Notes: generated from the sequence alone by a model not told the origin. 64,000 nucleotides of DNA from Prorocentrum cordatum (GCA_963575745.1 CAUYUJ010001356.1:1-64000), one strand, 5' to 3'; shown: positions 22,526 through 34,140, counted from the stretch's first letter. Numbers and translations are program-made.

Positions 22526-22535
22526 CCTTCTCTAG

Positions 22536-22582
22536 GCATATATATATATATAAAAATAAATATACATATATATATATAGTCC
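22536..22582. repeat. (AT)n microsatellite
   Basis: TATATA runs around a short AAAATAAA segment. It truncates the end of the LINE RT frame at about 22620. Confidence 0.9.
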
Positions 22583-22619
22583 CCATCTTGGTTCCGCCAA
22601 GGCCGGGGGGACTGCGAGG

Positions 22620-23113
22620 AGAGACCTAGATCTTGCACGGCGACAGCTGTGGCTGTGCGTGCCCTTGACTCGGCTGCATTTGCTGTTAGCTGTCTGCAGC
22701 GCTGTCCAGGCCTGCTTCCACGCTTTCGCGAGCACCTGCCTGCGATCCTCCGTGAGTCGCGGCAAAAGCGCTAGCCATTCTTTAAACAATCGCAACCTGC
22801 CGAAACCCAATAGGTCCTGATGCGCCGAAGGGAAGCTAATGCGAATCGCGGTAGTCGAGGACCCACCTTCCTTTCGGCCTATCATCCCTGATAGATGCGC
22901 TCGCAGTTCCAGCAGCACTGAGGGTGCAAAGCCTTGGGCCTCCAGCCCCCAGGCTACCTGCGGAATGTTACCCATCTTGGCCAGGCTGATGGCGTTCCTG
23001 TCTGTCATGACTACTCGCTTGATGATGGCGCCTCGGACGGCACTGGTCTGCTGCCGCTTTTTGCCACTGATCGTGACCCTGCAATGAGACGCACCGTCCA
23101 CTCCGAGGTCCAT
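22620..23113 (-). pseudogene. LINE RT thumb / connection region
   Basis: The frame reads FVMDLGVDGASHCRVTISG, then ISLAKMGNIPQVAWGLEAQG and LRLFKEWLALLPRLTEDRR. This is the block that follows the catalytic YxDD in LINE RTs (kDLGvd, ... wG.e..G). It continues, with a frame change near 23115, from the WVDD piece just upstream. It ends in the AT array, and no RNase H follows. Confidence 0.7.
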
Positions 23114-23205
23114 GACGAATTTACTTGCCTTAAGTGCGACCCAGGACTCCAGCAGCCTGGCTTGGACAGCCTTGGCTATGCGGCGCGGGCTGGAGACGAA
23201 CGCAC

Positions 23206-23356
23206 TCTTAGCCGATGCGTGGAGGCCTGGCTCCTCTGGGTGGCGAACGCTGTCGCCGCCCTCGTTGCCTTTTCAATGGCGTCTCGCTCCGTGCCTATGG
23301 CCGCCTGCGCGACATCGTCTACCCAGCTCTGGACATGCACTGGGATGTACTAAGCG
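23206..23356 (-). pseudogene. LINE RT motif C (WVDD)
   Basis: On the minus strand 23314-23325 encodes WVDD in the context VQSWVDDVAQ, the catalytic motif C of reverse transcriptase. About 45 residues further on it links to the thumb piece in another frame. The segment is flanked by frameshifts on both sides. Confidence 0.75.
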
Positions 23357-23361
23357 TGCAG

Positions 23362-23673
23362 TTATGCTTGCATTTGCCGTAACGTCAGCATTGACATGTC
23401 CCCGCTCTGGCTGTATCCTGCGAGGATGCCTTTTGGCGCCTGCACTGGCTGCGCGATGACTCCGTTCCCTTGGCGGAGCCCCAAGCCGAAATGGAGGCTG
23501 AGCGCCCAAAAAAAGCGCGTGAGCGGGCATCCTGCGCTCTCAACTACCTGCCAGAGCTGCTGCGGCTGAAGCGCATCGCACAACTTTTCAATGCCCCATA
23601 AGACCTCAAACCACGAGAAACATTGAACCGAGGCCATATCTGCATGGATTTGTCTGAGCAGCGCCGCTCTCAA
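23362..23673 (-). pseudogene. LINE RT motifs A-B with lost catalytic Asp
   Basis: The frame contains FEVLWGIEKLCDALQP, corresponding to RT motif A, then APKGILAGYSQSGDMSML, corresponding to motif B. In motif A the position normally occupied by the metal-binding Asp is Gly (LWGIEK), near 23595. This would abolish polymerase activity even without the frameshifts. It sits between the fingers (23917-24369) and motif C (23314-23325). Confidence 0.7.
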
Positions 23674-23916
23674 GCAGCTCGAGCCTGCAACTACTTTGGC
23701 TCAATATGCTACTCGTGGCCGTCGGATCCTGAACCGCGCCGCGCGCCCCGCGCGGCGGCGGCCCCGCCGCGCGGCGCGGGAGGCGGCCCGCCGGCGGAGG
23801 GCCCCCCCCCCTGCGTCCTATGCCTCCTCGGCTGAAGTCGGGCCTGCCCCTCTACACGAGGGAGATTCGATTGTCTGACAATTTTGAATATTTTAGGGTA
23901 CTTTGTTGATTGTTTT

Positions 23917-24369
23917 TTATGTTTCGTCCAAAATCCCCTCGTAGGGGGACAGGCCCGACTTCATCCTCGGCCCATCCTCGGCCGCTCGCGCCCACACTCG
24001 ATAGGTCGCCTGGGTGAGGGTGATCGGTCTGCCTGGCTCCTTTGATTTGTGCATGAGCTGGACCACGTTGACTAGCATCTGGGCAGGCCATGCCAGGGAC
24101 TGTTCGACGATTTTAAGGAGGTAAGTGGGGCGGGGGATCCCTTCTTGTGCCAGCTGGCCCCAACAGCGCGGATTGGTTCTGTCAGCTCCGATCCCAACGA
24201 CTGGCTTAAACACTTCCAGTACTCCAGCTACCTCGTGCGAGGTGATTGGCTCCAGCGCGCAGCTGCGCCTGCGACCCGCTGCGCGGAAATTTGGCCACCA
24301 GGCCTGCTGTTGCGGAGGTTGCTGCGCCACCTGCCAAAACGTGGACCAGTGCCCTGCCTTGCGCTGCAT
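23917..24369 (-). pseudogene. LINE RT fingers
   Basis: The frame includes ITSHEVAGVLEVFKP, GIGADRTNPRCWGQLA and SKEPGRPITLTQATYRVWAR. The last is the conserved KxxxxRPIxLxxxxYRxWxR block of LINE RTs. The alignment from here to 22620 is collinear but broken by at least three frame changes and a GC-rich insertion near 23740-23830 that fits nothing in the family. Confidence 0.75.
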
Positions 24370-24860
24370 CTTAAGGAGCGGGTCTATGATGGGCTCACCA
24401 GCCTGGCCTTATCCGTGGACATGTTCTTCTCGGGCGTTCCCCACGGCCCGGTGTGCCCACGCAGCCCATCTGGCCCTCTCTTGGGGCGGGCCTGGGTCCA
24501 GCCCATGAAACTTTGCGGTCGGCTGTGCATGTGGCGTCGCCCAGTGTTTTGGACCACGTGGTCCAGGTCTCTGACTACTCTAGCGAGTTGCTCGGTGGTG
24601 GCCTGCGCGATGCTTGGCAACTGCTCCCTGAGCTGGGTTAGAAGGCTCGGCCTAGTTGATACTTGACGTCTGCTGGCCTCGCTATGAGGTCCCCTATCTG
24701 CTTGTCACTGACCATCCCAAGGCCCCCCCCCCCCCCCCCCCCCTACCCATGCTAAGCACGCCCTGAAGCCAGTCAAGCAGTGAAACCTCGCCTGGAGGGT
24801 CGACCACTGGGAGAGGGAAGTGGCTCCAGCTAAACATCCTTCTGGCGTTGGCGTCTGCAG
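24370..24860 (-). pseudogene. LINE linker between endonuclease and RT
   Basis: Minus-strand frames here (for example MPSIAQATTEQLARVVRDLDH at about 24560-24620) fit the hydrophilic linker usual between the endonuclease and RT. No diagnostic motif is seen. A run of C at about 24723-24743 may be a replication or sequencing slippage site. Confidence 0.45.
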
Positions 24861-24861
24861 T

Positions 24862-25492
24862 TCAAATAGCTTGGTATCTGGATAGGCTCCTCGGAGCGCA
24901 GCAATTCCTACGCGCTCGGCCTGCCTGCCTAAGGGTAGGCTCTCTGCCGCCGCGGCGCGCTTGCCCTGGGCCCCCCCCCCCCCCACCCGGCGTGCGCAAG
25001 TGCTGCTGGCTGGGCAAGACTCGAGTCACGACTGGTTCAGGTGCGATCCACAACTTGCCTACTACGTAAAAGTGCAGTGCTGCCCATGCCCCCTGCAGGT
25101 CCCAGTCTAGCGCGATGGCGCCTGCGAGCCGCTTGGACACTAGGCAGAAGTCAGCCACGCGGCGCCCCCCCAGGCCGCTCCGCTGCTGGTTTACAACAAA
25201 CTGCCCGCAGGAAGGCGGCGAGGTGGAGGCCCTCCATCTCTCCTTCTTCCATGCCCCATCCAGCCATTGCTATGAAAGGCGAGCCTTTGGCCTTCAAGAA
25301 AGATGCCGCGCTGCACGCGGCCCCCGCGCTTGTCCCAGCGAGTCCTACTCCTACAGCCAAATGCGCGGAAACAGAAATTATCCCGATGCCCTTCAGTCTG
25401 AGTGCGATGGCGGTCCACTGTTCTCTCTCATTCAGAGGGGGCCTGTTGCGACTTTCAAGCGAGGCGTTTCTGGGCACCGAGCCACGCGCCAC
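24862..25492 (-). pseudogene. LINE APE-type endonuclease remnant
   Basis: Two minus-strand frames, 25151-25492 and 24862-25158. The first reads LNEREQWTAIALRLKGIG, then GTSAGAACSAASFLKAKGSPFI, then AGWGMEEGEMEGLHLAAFL. This matches the layout of the exonuclease-endonuclease-phosphatase fold (a ...GD-[FW]-N... core), with the GDWN-like core changed to AGWGM. The second reads RVADFCLVSKRLAG, resembling the C-terminal R-I/V-D-[YF]-x-L-V-S strand. The endonuclease would nick target DNA for priming. The altered core and frame change indicate an inactive copy. Confidence 0.55.
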
Positions 25493-25499
25493 CGCGTCC

Positions 25500-25905
25500 T
25501 CGTGCTCCGAGCGTGGCCGTGGATACCGCCGCCGCCGCTTTGTTTGCCCATCCTCCTAGCTTGGAGACGCGCTCCTTGCTCCCGTTGAGCTCCTTACCTT
25601 GCAAATGGTGCTCTGCTCTCCCCCTGGCGCGCGCCCGTCCCAGGGCTCACCTGTTAAGGCCCAGTAAAGCGACCGGCGTGCCGACCCCCCCCCCCCCCTC
25701 GCGACAGGAGGTGCGTCGCGCATTCGTCGCCCGTGCGCCGCCCGCGCGTCGGCCGCCGAAAAGGCCAGCCGTCCTCTCGAGCGCGCACGTCGCCCTCGCA
25801 AGGGGGCACTTTGGCGAGTGCGTCGCCAGCGCGGCGGACACCCGCGGGGCGGATCGCACGCGCGTCGCCCTCTCCACGGCCACTGAAAAGGCCGGTCGCC
25901 TTCGG
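25500..25905. other. Gene-free GC-rich interval
   Basis: GC-rich sequence with a C run at about 25686-25698. Frames are open but show no recognisable protein. Confidence 0.4.
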
Positions 25906-25906
25906 G

Positions 25907-27367
25907 AAAATTATCCTGGCGAAGGACCCAACCAGATGCAGTTGCGAGTACCGCAATTGTGAGCATCTTCTTCGATGGCGCTCCCTATGGGGCCACGAAC
26001 CGTATGAGGGGTGTGCCGAAATCTGTGAGGTGGGCGCATGGGAGCGCAGCCACTGGGGCCTTCGCTGGAGCTCCCTATGGGGCCACGAAGCGCGTGAGGG
26101 TGTGCCGAAATGGGCGCGGTGGGCGCATGGGAGCGCAGCCACTGGGGCCTTCGCTGGAGCTCCCCATGGGACCACGAAACGTGTGATGGGTGTGCCGAAA
26201 TGGGTGCGGCGGGCGCATGGGAGCGCAGCCACTGGGGCCTTCGCTGATGGGGCCACGAAACGTGTGAGGGGTGTGCCGAAATGTGTGCGGTGGGCGCATG
26301 GGAGCGCAGCCACTGGGGCCTCCGCTGGAGCTCCCTATGGGGCCACGAAGCGTGTGAGGGGTGTGCCGAAATCTGTGCGGTGGGCGCATGGAAGCGCAGC
26401 CACTGGGGCCTTCGCTGGAGCTCCCTATGGGGCCACGAAACGTATGAGGGGTGTGCCGAAATGGGTGCGGTGGGCGCATGGGAGCGCAGCCACTGGGGCT
26501 TTCGCTGGAGCTCCCTATGGGGCCACGAAACGTGTGAGGGGTGTGCCGAAATGGGTGCGGTGGGCGCATGGGAGCGCAGCCACTGGGGCCTTCGGTGGAG
26601 CTCCCTATGGGGCCACGAAACGTGTGAGGGGTGTGCCGACATGGGTGCGGTGGGCGCATGGGAGCGCACCACTGGGGCCTTCGCTGGAGCTCCCTATGGG
26701 GCCACGAAACGTGTGAGGGGTGTGCCGACATGGGTGCGGTGGGCGCATGGGAGCGCAGCCACTGGGGCCTTCACTGGAGCTCCCCATGGGACCACGAAAC
26801 GTGTGATGGGTGTGCCGAAATGGGTGCGGTGGGCGCATGGGAGCGCAGCCACTGGGGCCTTCGCTGGAGCTCGCCATGGGGCCACGAAACGTGTGAGGGG
26901 TGTGCCGAAATGGGTGCGGTGGGCGCATGGGAGCGCAGCCACTGGGGCCTTCGGTGGAGCTCCCTATGGGGCCACGAAACGTGGGAGGGGTGTGCCGAAA
27001 TCTGCGCGGTGGGCGCATGGGAGCGCAGCCACTGGGGCCTTCGCTGGAGCTCCCTATGGGGCCACGAAGCGTGTGAGGGGTGTGCCGAAATCTGTGCGGT
27101 GGGCGCATGGGGGTGCAGCCACTGAGGCTTTCGCTGGAGCCCCTATGGGGCCACGAAGCGTGTGAGGGGTGTGCCGAAATCTGTGCGGTGGGCGCATGGG
27201 AGCGCAGCCACTGGGGCCTTCGCTGAGCTCCCTATGATCGTCATGATGGATGATGATGATTATAAAGATGATGATGATGATGATGGCAGGATGGAGGGGG
27301 CAGCGGGAGGAGTGAACGCGGGGTGCTGTCTCTTCAAAACGAGGACCCAACACCACAGGATGGTTGG
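25907..27367. repeat. 90-bp satellite module 1 (head, array, tail)
   Basis: Head 25907-25975 (AAATTATCCTGGCGAAGGACC...), about 14 units of 90 bp (CTCCCTATGGGGCCACGAAA, GTGTGCCGAAAT, GCGCATGGGAGCGCAGCCAC), then a tail from about 27230 with GATCGTCATGATG, a (GAT)n tract and CTCTTCAAAACGAGGACCC. A 90-bp period keeps several frames open for hundreds of codons on both strands. These 30-residue repeats (for example WGHETCEGCAEMGAV) are best treated as satellite artefacts. Confidence 0.95.
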
Positions 27368-28999
27368 GAAATTATCCTGGCGAAGGACCCAACCAGATGC
27401 AGTTGCGAGTACCGCAATTGTGAGTATCTTCTTCGATGGCGCTCCCTATGGGGCCACGAACCGTATGAGGGGTCTTCGCTGGGGCCTTCGCTGGAGCTCC
27501 CTATGGGGCCACGAAACGTGTGAGGGGTGCGCCGAAATGGGTGCGGCGGGCGCATGGGGGCGCAGCCACTGGGGCCTTCGGTGGAGCTCCCTATGGGGCC
27601 ACGAAACGTGTGAGGGGTGTGCCGAAATCTGTGCGGTGGGCGCATGGGAGCGCAGCCGCTGGGACCTTCGCTGGAGCTCCCTATGGGGCCACGAAACGTA
27701 TGAGGGGTGTGCCGAAATCTGTGCGGTGAGCGCATGGGAGCGCAGCCACTGGGGCCTTCGCTGGAGCTCCCTATGGGGCCACGAAACGCGTGAGGGTGTG
27801 CCGAAATCTGTGCGGTGGGCGCATGGGAGCGCAGCCACTGGGGCCTTCGCTGGAGCTTCCTATGGGGCCACGAAGCGTACGAGGGGTGTGCCGAAATGGG
27901 TGCGGTGGGCGCGTGGGAGCGCAGCCACTGGGGCCTTCGCTGGAGCTCCCTATGGGGCCACGAAACGTGTGAGGGGTGTGCCGAAATCTGTGCGGGCGCA
28001 TGGGAGCGCAGCCACTGGGGCCTTCGCTGGAGCTCCCTATGGGGCCACGAACGTGTGAGGGGTGCCGCCGAAATCTGTGCGCGGGCGCATGGGAGCGCAG
28101 CCACTGGGCCTTCGCTGGAGCTCCCTATGGGGCCACAAAACGTAATGAGGGCTGTGCCGAAATGTGGGCGGTGGGCGCATGGGAGCGCAGCCCACTGGGG
28201 GCCTTCGCTGGAGCTCCCTATGGGGCCACGAAACGTGTGAGGGGTGTGCCGAAATGGGTGCGGTGGGCGCATGGGAGCGCAGCCACTGGGGCCTTCGGTG
28301 GAGCTCCCTATGGGGCCACGAAACGTGTGAGGGGTGTGCCGAAATCTGCGCGGTGGGCGCATGGGAGCGCAGCCACTGGGGCCTTCGCTGGAGCTCCCTA
28401 TGGGGCCACGAAACGTGTGAGGGGTGTGCCGAAATGGGTGCGGTGGGCGCATGGGAGCGCAGCCACTGGGGCCTTCGCTGGAGCTCCCCATGGGACCACG
28501 AAGCGTGTGATGGGTGTGCCGAAATGGGTGCGGTGGGCGCATGGGGGGCGCAGCTACTGGGGCCAGCTGGAGCTCCCTGAGGGCAGAAATGGTGCGGTGG
28601 GCGCATGGAGCGCTGGAGCTCCCTATGGGGCCACGAAACGTGTGAGGGGTGTGCAGAAATGGGTGCGGTGGGCGCATGGGAGCGCAGCCGCTGGGGCCTT
28701 CGGTGGAGCTCCCTATGGGGCCACGAAACGTGTGAGGGGTGTGCCGAAGTGGGTGCGGTGGGCGCATGGGAGCGCAGCCACTGGGGCCTTCGCTGGAGCT
28801 CCCTATGGGGCCACGAAGCGTGTGAGGGGTGTGCCGAAATGGGCGCGGTGGGCGCATGGGAGCGCAGCCACTGGGGCCTTCGGTGGAGCTCCCTATGGGG
28901 CCACGAAACGTGTGAGGGGTGTGCGAAATCTGTGCGGTGGGCGCATGGGAGCGCAGCCACTGGGGCCTTCGCTGGAGCTCCCTATGATCGTCATGATGG

Positions 29000-29037
<38 letters not shown>

Positions 29038-29122
29038 GCAGGAGGGAGGGGGCAGCGGGAGGAGTGAACGCGGGGCGCTGTCTCTTCAAAACGAGGACCC
29101 AACACCACAGGATGGTTGGGAA
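27368..29122. repeat. 90-bp satellite module 2 (head, array, tail)
   Basis: A second copy of the whole module: the same head (27368-27440), about 17 units including several with deletions (near 27480, 27990, 28060 and 28560-28610), then the same tail with a longer (GAT)n tract (about 28990-29036), ending at 29122. Together with module 1 it forms a higher-order direct duplication. Confidence 0.95.
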
Positions 29123-30085
29123 AAAAGGTCGCCCACGCTGCGGCCCTCCCGGCGAGAAGAAGGCGGCCGCTGGGCCACCTCGGCAGATCAGCAAAACTCT
29201 CCAACATTACAAATGCAGAGATGCTGCTGAACGCACCCCGGCGATAGGCCAGCAGGTCCCCGCAGCCGCCGCCACAGCCGCCGCAACCGCCGCCAGCGCC
29301 AAAACTACCGCCGCCACGATCACCACAAACGGATGCGACCGCAACCACATCCACCGCGACGATAACGACCAACACCATTTACCGCCATCACCACCACCAC
29401 GACCACCACGCTTCTCGCGACCACCACAAAGACCGACACCAGCACGATCACCGACGTGACCACCACCAGCCCGCCCACCACCAGCGGCGCGACCGCCGCC
29501 AGCGCGACCAAGGCGACGAACGCGACCGCGACCATGATCACCAACATGACCATTACAGAAGCACCCGCCCACTTCGTCCTCCCCCCCCATTCCCCTGCCG
29601 GGCCGCCCTTGCCGCCGCGCCCGCCTCGCGCCCCTGCCCCCCCGTCCTTTTTCCCTTCGTAATCTTCCTCCTCCACCGCCAGCGGCGGGGCCGTTCGCGG
29701 AAGGCGGGGGCGCCGCTCGCGGCGACGCGCCGCGGCCGTGGAGGGGGGGGCCGAAGGAGAAAGAAAATGAAGAGGGACACGGGGTGGCAAGGGAAAAACA
29801 ACAAAGACGAAAGAGGAGGGGGGAGGGACAGACAGAGGGAGGCCGGTAGAAAGGAGGAGGAGAAGGGGGGGGGAGAGGGAGACGAGGCAGAAGCGAGGAC
29901 GGAGGAAGAGGAATGACAAAAGAGGAGGGACGACGAGGAAGGAAAAAGGAAATAACAGGGGCAAGCACCGCCCTTCCTGGTGCAATGGAGGACGCAGCCG
30001 CCGCCACTTGTGAACGGCGCGAGCACGGCGGGCCGACGGCCGTGGCGCATTGCTGCTCGGAGAAATGCTAGGGGCGGGCAAAGTC
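29123..30085. other. Gene-free stretch with CCACCA/CGACCA triplet content
   Basis: From 29240 to 29560 the plus strand is rich in ACC/CGA triplets. From 29720 to 29960 it is purine-rich (GGAGGGA/AAGGA). No gene is recognised. Confidence 0.45.
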
Positions 30086-30290
30086 GCGACTGCGTCGCGC
30101 ATGCGTCGCGCGTGCGTCGCGCGGGTCGATCGTGCGTCGCGCGCTGACAGGGGTGCTTCGCGCGCGGGTCGGGGTGCGTCGCGCGCGCGTCGCTCGCGCG
30201 TCGCGCGTGCGTCGCGCGGGCGTCGTTCGGGTCGTTCGCGCGTCGCGCGCAGGTCGCGCGCGAATCGCTCGAATGGCGCCGCGGGCTCCT
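30086..30290. repeat. GCGTCGCGC minisatellite
   Basis: About 200 bp of degenerate GCGTCGCGCGTGCGTCGCGC units, extremely CpG-rich. Arg/Ala-rich frames are artefacts. Confidence 0.9.
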
Positions 30291-31270
30291 GACGGCGCGT
30301 GAACTGCACGGCCCGCTGGCGAAACAATCGAGGGATGCGCGCGGCAATCGTACAAATAGCGAGACACGCGCGTGAGAACTACGAACGCGAGGAGACCAAT
30401 AGACGACATGGAGATGCAGCGCGCACGGACTAATCCATGTCAAGCGCACGCCCCGTCAGATTTTGAACATCGGTCCGTCGCTGCAACAATTTGGCGACGT
30501 CTCTCCCGCCGACGCGTTGGGCGGGAAAAAGAAGATGGATGTGAGGCGAGGGAAGGGCGGGCGGAAATGGGAACGGACGGGCGAGGAGGGGGCGCGCGCG
30601 GGCGGCGCAGCGGCGGCGGGAGCGGTGGAAGGCGATCGAGGCGGGGCGGCGGGAGCGAGGAGGACGAGAAGAAGTTTCAGGAGGGTGGAAGGACAACGGG
30701 GGGTGAGTAGGGAGGCGGACAGGACGGCAGCCTGACACATAATAACTGAATACTCATTTCGCAAAAGGGACAAAACGCGCAGCGCATTGGACGATGGGAA
30801 GAGGAAGGAAGAGGGGGGGGCAGGAGGATTGGCGCGAAACGACATGGGGGTGCGGGACGCGATGCGACGGGGCGAAGTGGCGCCGCGTCGCGCGACGTGA
30901 CGTCGCCCCCTCCGTGGCGCGACACGCACAGCCCCCAATCAACGCGAGGCGTCTTCGTCCTCAGCAACGGTTGGCGCCCCGGAAAATGAGCACCAGCAAA
31001 TCCTATTGCGCCGAATTGGAAACGGAACGCGTTGGTGGACAGTCGAACTAGAGCGCGCCGCGACCGCCACAATGGCTGCTGGTGCACCGGCGTCGGAGAC
31101 CTATGCGTCGCCAGAGAAAATCCGAAGTCGCGCCATATGTCGCCCACGCATTCTGGGAGGCCAGGATTCGGGACAGAGACGCAAACCAGGGCCGGCGCAC
31201 GGGCGCAGCTCGGGCGACGCACTGGGCGAAACTGAAGGGGGGGGGTCGCTTCCCTGGGCCTTAACAAGCT
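30291..31270. other. Gene-free GC-rich stretch
   Basis: No recognisable gene, RNA or repeat family. CpG-rich throughout. Confidence 0.4.
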
Positions 31271-31274
31271 CACC

Positions 31275-33125
31275 TCACGTCCTGCCGAAATCCCCGTTGC
31301 GGTTCACATGCCGACTCCTCCTCCTGGGCTCCGCTTGGCTGATCCAGGGAGCTCGCCAAGGCTCGCGGGGGTCGCATAGGCCGTAGATGCGGCGCCGCCC
31401 CTGCATCCCAACGCGAGGGCTTCGGCCACCCTTCCGTCGAGGGCCCCGCGGCGCAGGTCCCCCGTCCCATGGGCAACGGCCACCCGCGCGTCTGCGGCCA
31501 TGGCGCCCTGGAGATGCGCGCCTGCCGCGCCCGCCCGGCACCTTCCCTCGCGTGCCCCCCCCCCCCCCCCGGTCTCAGCTGACGCCCGTCAGTGGGCCCG
31601 TCGGGGATCTTGGGGAGGACACGGGGCATGTCTGCGTGAGACCCTCGTTCGTCGTCGGACAAAGCCGAGGGCGGGGGGCGCGAGGGCGGGCCATCCAGCC
31701 CGCCCCGGAACATCCTGCGGGCGCCCAGCTGTCTGTCCTCGAAGGACCCACGGGCGCCCAGCTGTCGGTCTCCTTCGTTCTGCCCCGTCACGCGCCCACA
31801 GTCTCGCGATGGGGCGCCAGGGTCTCAGGCAACGCTGGCCGACTCTCCTGATACCCTCGTTGCGGGGGACATTTCGCGATCACTCTCGGGCAGATCCGAA
31901 GACAGGGGGCGCGGGGACTGGCCGTCCAATCCATCCCGGAAAAACCCGCGCGCGCGCGTCCAGCTATCGGTCCTGAAGGGGCCCGCGGGCGCCCAGCGGT
32001 CTGCCCCGTCGCACGCCCGGGATCACGCGATGCTGCGCTAGGATATATGCCTTCGCTCGACTCGCCCGATACTGCTGTTGGCGTGGCCATCCCTTGGCCG
32101 AGAGCATGGTGGTTACGAGGGTTCGCGGGCGTCGCGTGGGCCGTCATTGGGGCGCCGCCCCTGCAACCCAACGCGGGAGCATCTGCCGCCCCTCCGTCGA
32201 TGGCCGCGCGGTGCAGGTCCCTTGTCCCGCGGGCGTCGACCACCCGCGCGTCTGCGACCGCGGCTCCCTGGAGACGCGCGCCTCCCGCGCTCGCCAGGCA
32301 CCTTCACTCGCCGGCCCCTCCCCCTGGACTCTGCCGGTGAGCCCCTCGAGGATCTCGGGGGGTGCGTGGGGGCATATTGTCTGGGCACCCTCGTTCACGT
32401 CTGGCCGACATTGAAATCGTCGTTCCCGCGCAGACGCCTCCCTGGTCTCTGCTGGAACACGATCCAGGGGGCTCTCCAGGGCTCGCAGGCGTCGCGCGGG
32501 CGGTAGATGCGGCACCGCCCCTGCGTCCCAGCGCGGGGGCTTCGGCCACCCCTCCGTCGAGGGCCTCGCGTTGTATGTCTCCAGTGCCATGGGCAACGGC
32601 CACCCGCGCGTCTGCGGCCACTGCGCCATGGAGATGCGTGCCCGCTGTGCCCGCTTGGCATCTTCCCTCGCGCATCCCCCCCCTGGTCTCTGCTGACGCC
32701 CGTCGGCGAGCCCGTCAGGGATCCTGGGGGCGCGCGGGGTGCGTCTGCAGGAAACCCACGTTCACGTCTGGCCGAAATCGGGGCGGGCGCTCCCGAGCTG
32801 ACACTTCTTCCTGGGCTCTGCTGGAACGATCTTGGGAGCTCTCCAGGGTTCGCGGGCGTCGCGCGGGCCATGTCTGGGGCGCCGCCCCTGCGTTCGAGCG
32901 CGGGGGCGTCGGCCACCCTTCCGTCGAGGGCCCCGCGGCGCAGGTCCCCAGTCCCATGGGCAACGGCCACCCGCGCGTCTGCGGCCACGGTTCCCTGGAG
33001 ATGCTTGCCTGTCGTGCCCGCTTGGCACTTTCCCTCGCCCATCGCCCCCCCCGGCTTCTGCTGGCATCTGCCAGTGAGATCTTCTTCAAGGATATTGGGG
33101 AGTGCGCGGGGGGCGTCTGGAAATC
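31275..33125. repeat. ~365-bp tandem repeat, about five units
   Basis: Clear copies of the block CCGTCGAGGGCC...GGCCACCCGCGCGTCTGCG occur near 31427, 32193, 32560 and 32922. The spacings (766, 367, 362 bp) imply one degenerate unit near 31.65-32.04 kb. Open frames on both strands with repeating Gly/Pro/Arg composition come from the repeat. Confidence 0.85.
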
Positions 33126-33179
33126 AGAGAGAGCGTGATCCACCGCCGCTTTACTGTAGAAAACTGCCGCCCATTTCCT

Positions 33180-33865
33180 CCGGAACCCGCCCCCCCCCCC
33201 CCCCCCTCCCCTTCCGAAAATCCCCCCTTCCGAAAAATCCCCCTCCCCCCCCGGGCCACTGCTTTCGAACCCCTCCCCGCCCCCCCCCCCCCCTCTCACC
33301 GCCAGCAAACGACTCCCGGCCCCTACCGCCGTCCTCACCACATCCCCCACTGTTGTTCCCATCACCACTCACCACCACTGTCCCCGCTGGTTCCACCACC
33401 GCCCCTACTGCCCCCACCAGTGCCACCACCATTGTCGCACTGTCCCCACTGCCCCCACCACTGTTCCCACCGCGGCTCCACTCTCCCAACTTTCTCCATG
33501 GCCCCACTGTCCCACTGACTCCTCCGCTGCCCCACCGAGCTGTCCCACTGTTCCCGCCACTGCCCCCGCTGCACCTCTGTCCCATTGTCCCGCCGCCGTC
33601 CTCGCCACCGCCTTCACCACTGTCCCCACCGCCACTGCACCCTCCACTGTCCGGCTGTTTCCACCACGTTCCCATTGTCCCCACACCGCTGCCCCCGCCA
33701 CCACCGCCCCCACCACCGCCCCACTGCCCCCGCAGTTCCCACCGTTGTCCTCGCCATTGCCCCCACCACTACCGCCCCCGCCACTGTCCCACTGCCCCCG
33801 CCACTGCCCCGCTGTCCCCCCACTACTGCCCCCGCCGCCACCGCCCCCACCACTGTCCGCAACCC
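33180..33865. repeat. CCACTGCCCCC minisatellite and C runs
   Basis: Runs of C near 33190-33300 lead into about 500 bp of degenerate 9-15-bp units such as CCACCACTGTCCCC. The plus-strand Pro-rich frame over this and the preceding tandem repeat is an artefact. Confidence 0.85.
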
Positions 33866-33869
33866 CTCG

Positions 33870-34140
33870 GTTTTCGAGGAGGGGAGGGGGTTGAACCGGC
33901 AGTGACCCCCCCTCGTTTTCGAGTTCGTGGGGCGGGGGGGGAGCGAACCGGAAGTGACCCCCCCCCCCGCCCCTTGCATGATGAGCTGTGAAGTGGCGAG
34001 TGCGTGCGCGCGTGCGGTGGGGTGGGGGGGGGGGGGTCGAACCGGCGGCGACCCCCCCCTCCCCCCCTTTTGGTTTTCAATGGGGGTGGGGGTGGGGGGG
34101 GTCGAACCCGTAGTGACCCCCCCCTTCCCCCGGTTTTCCG
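33870..34140. repeat. GAACCGGCAGTGACCCCCCC repeats, four units
   Basis: Four spaced copies of a unit containing a G run, [TC]GAACCGG[CA]AGTGA and a C run (near 33885, 33940, 34030, 34095). Related motifs recur near 42450 and 43020. Confidence 0.75.

Noticed and set aside
27334-28857. 507-residue minus-strand frame of repeated Pro/His/Arg units
   Set aside because: It is the antisense reading of the 90-bp satellite; overlapping frames on both strands are equally open.
25733-29459. Plus-strand satellite frames with repeated H-x2-C-x2-C spacing as a zinc-repeat protein
   Set aside because: The 90-bp period alone explains the openness, several frames compete, and some units carry frame-breaking deletions. 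Kept only as a point to test.
29200-30450. Minus-strand 266- to 335-residue frames as host membrane proteins
   Set aside because: Hydrophobic runs come from antisense CCACCA and purine-rich tracts. Several frames overlap and none has a recognisable family.
32362-33991. 494- and 258-residue plus-strand Pro-rich frames
   Set aside because: They run through the 365-bp repeat and CCACTGCCCC minisatellite, and composition follows the repeat.
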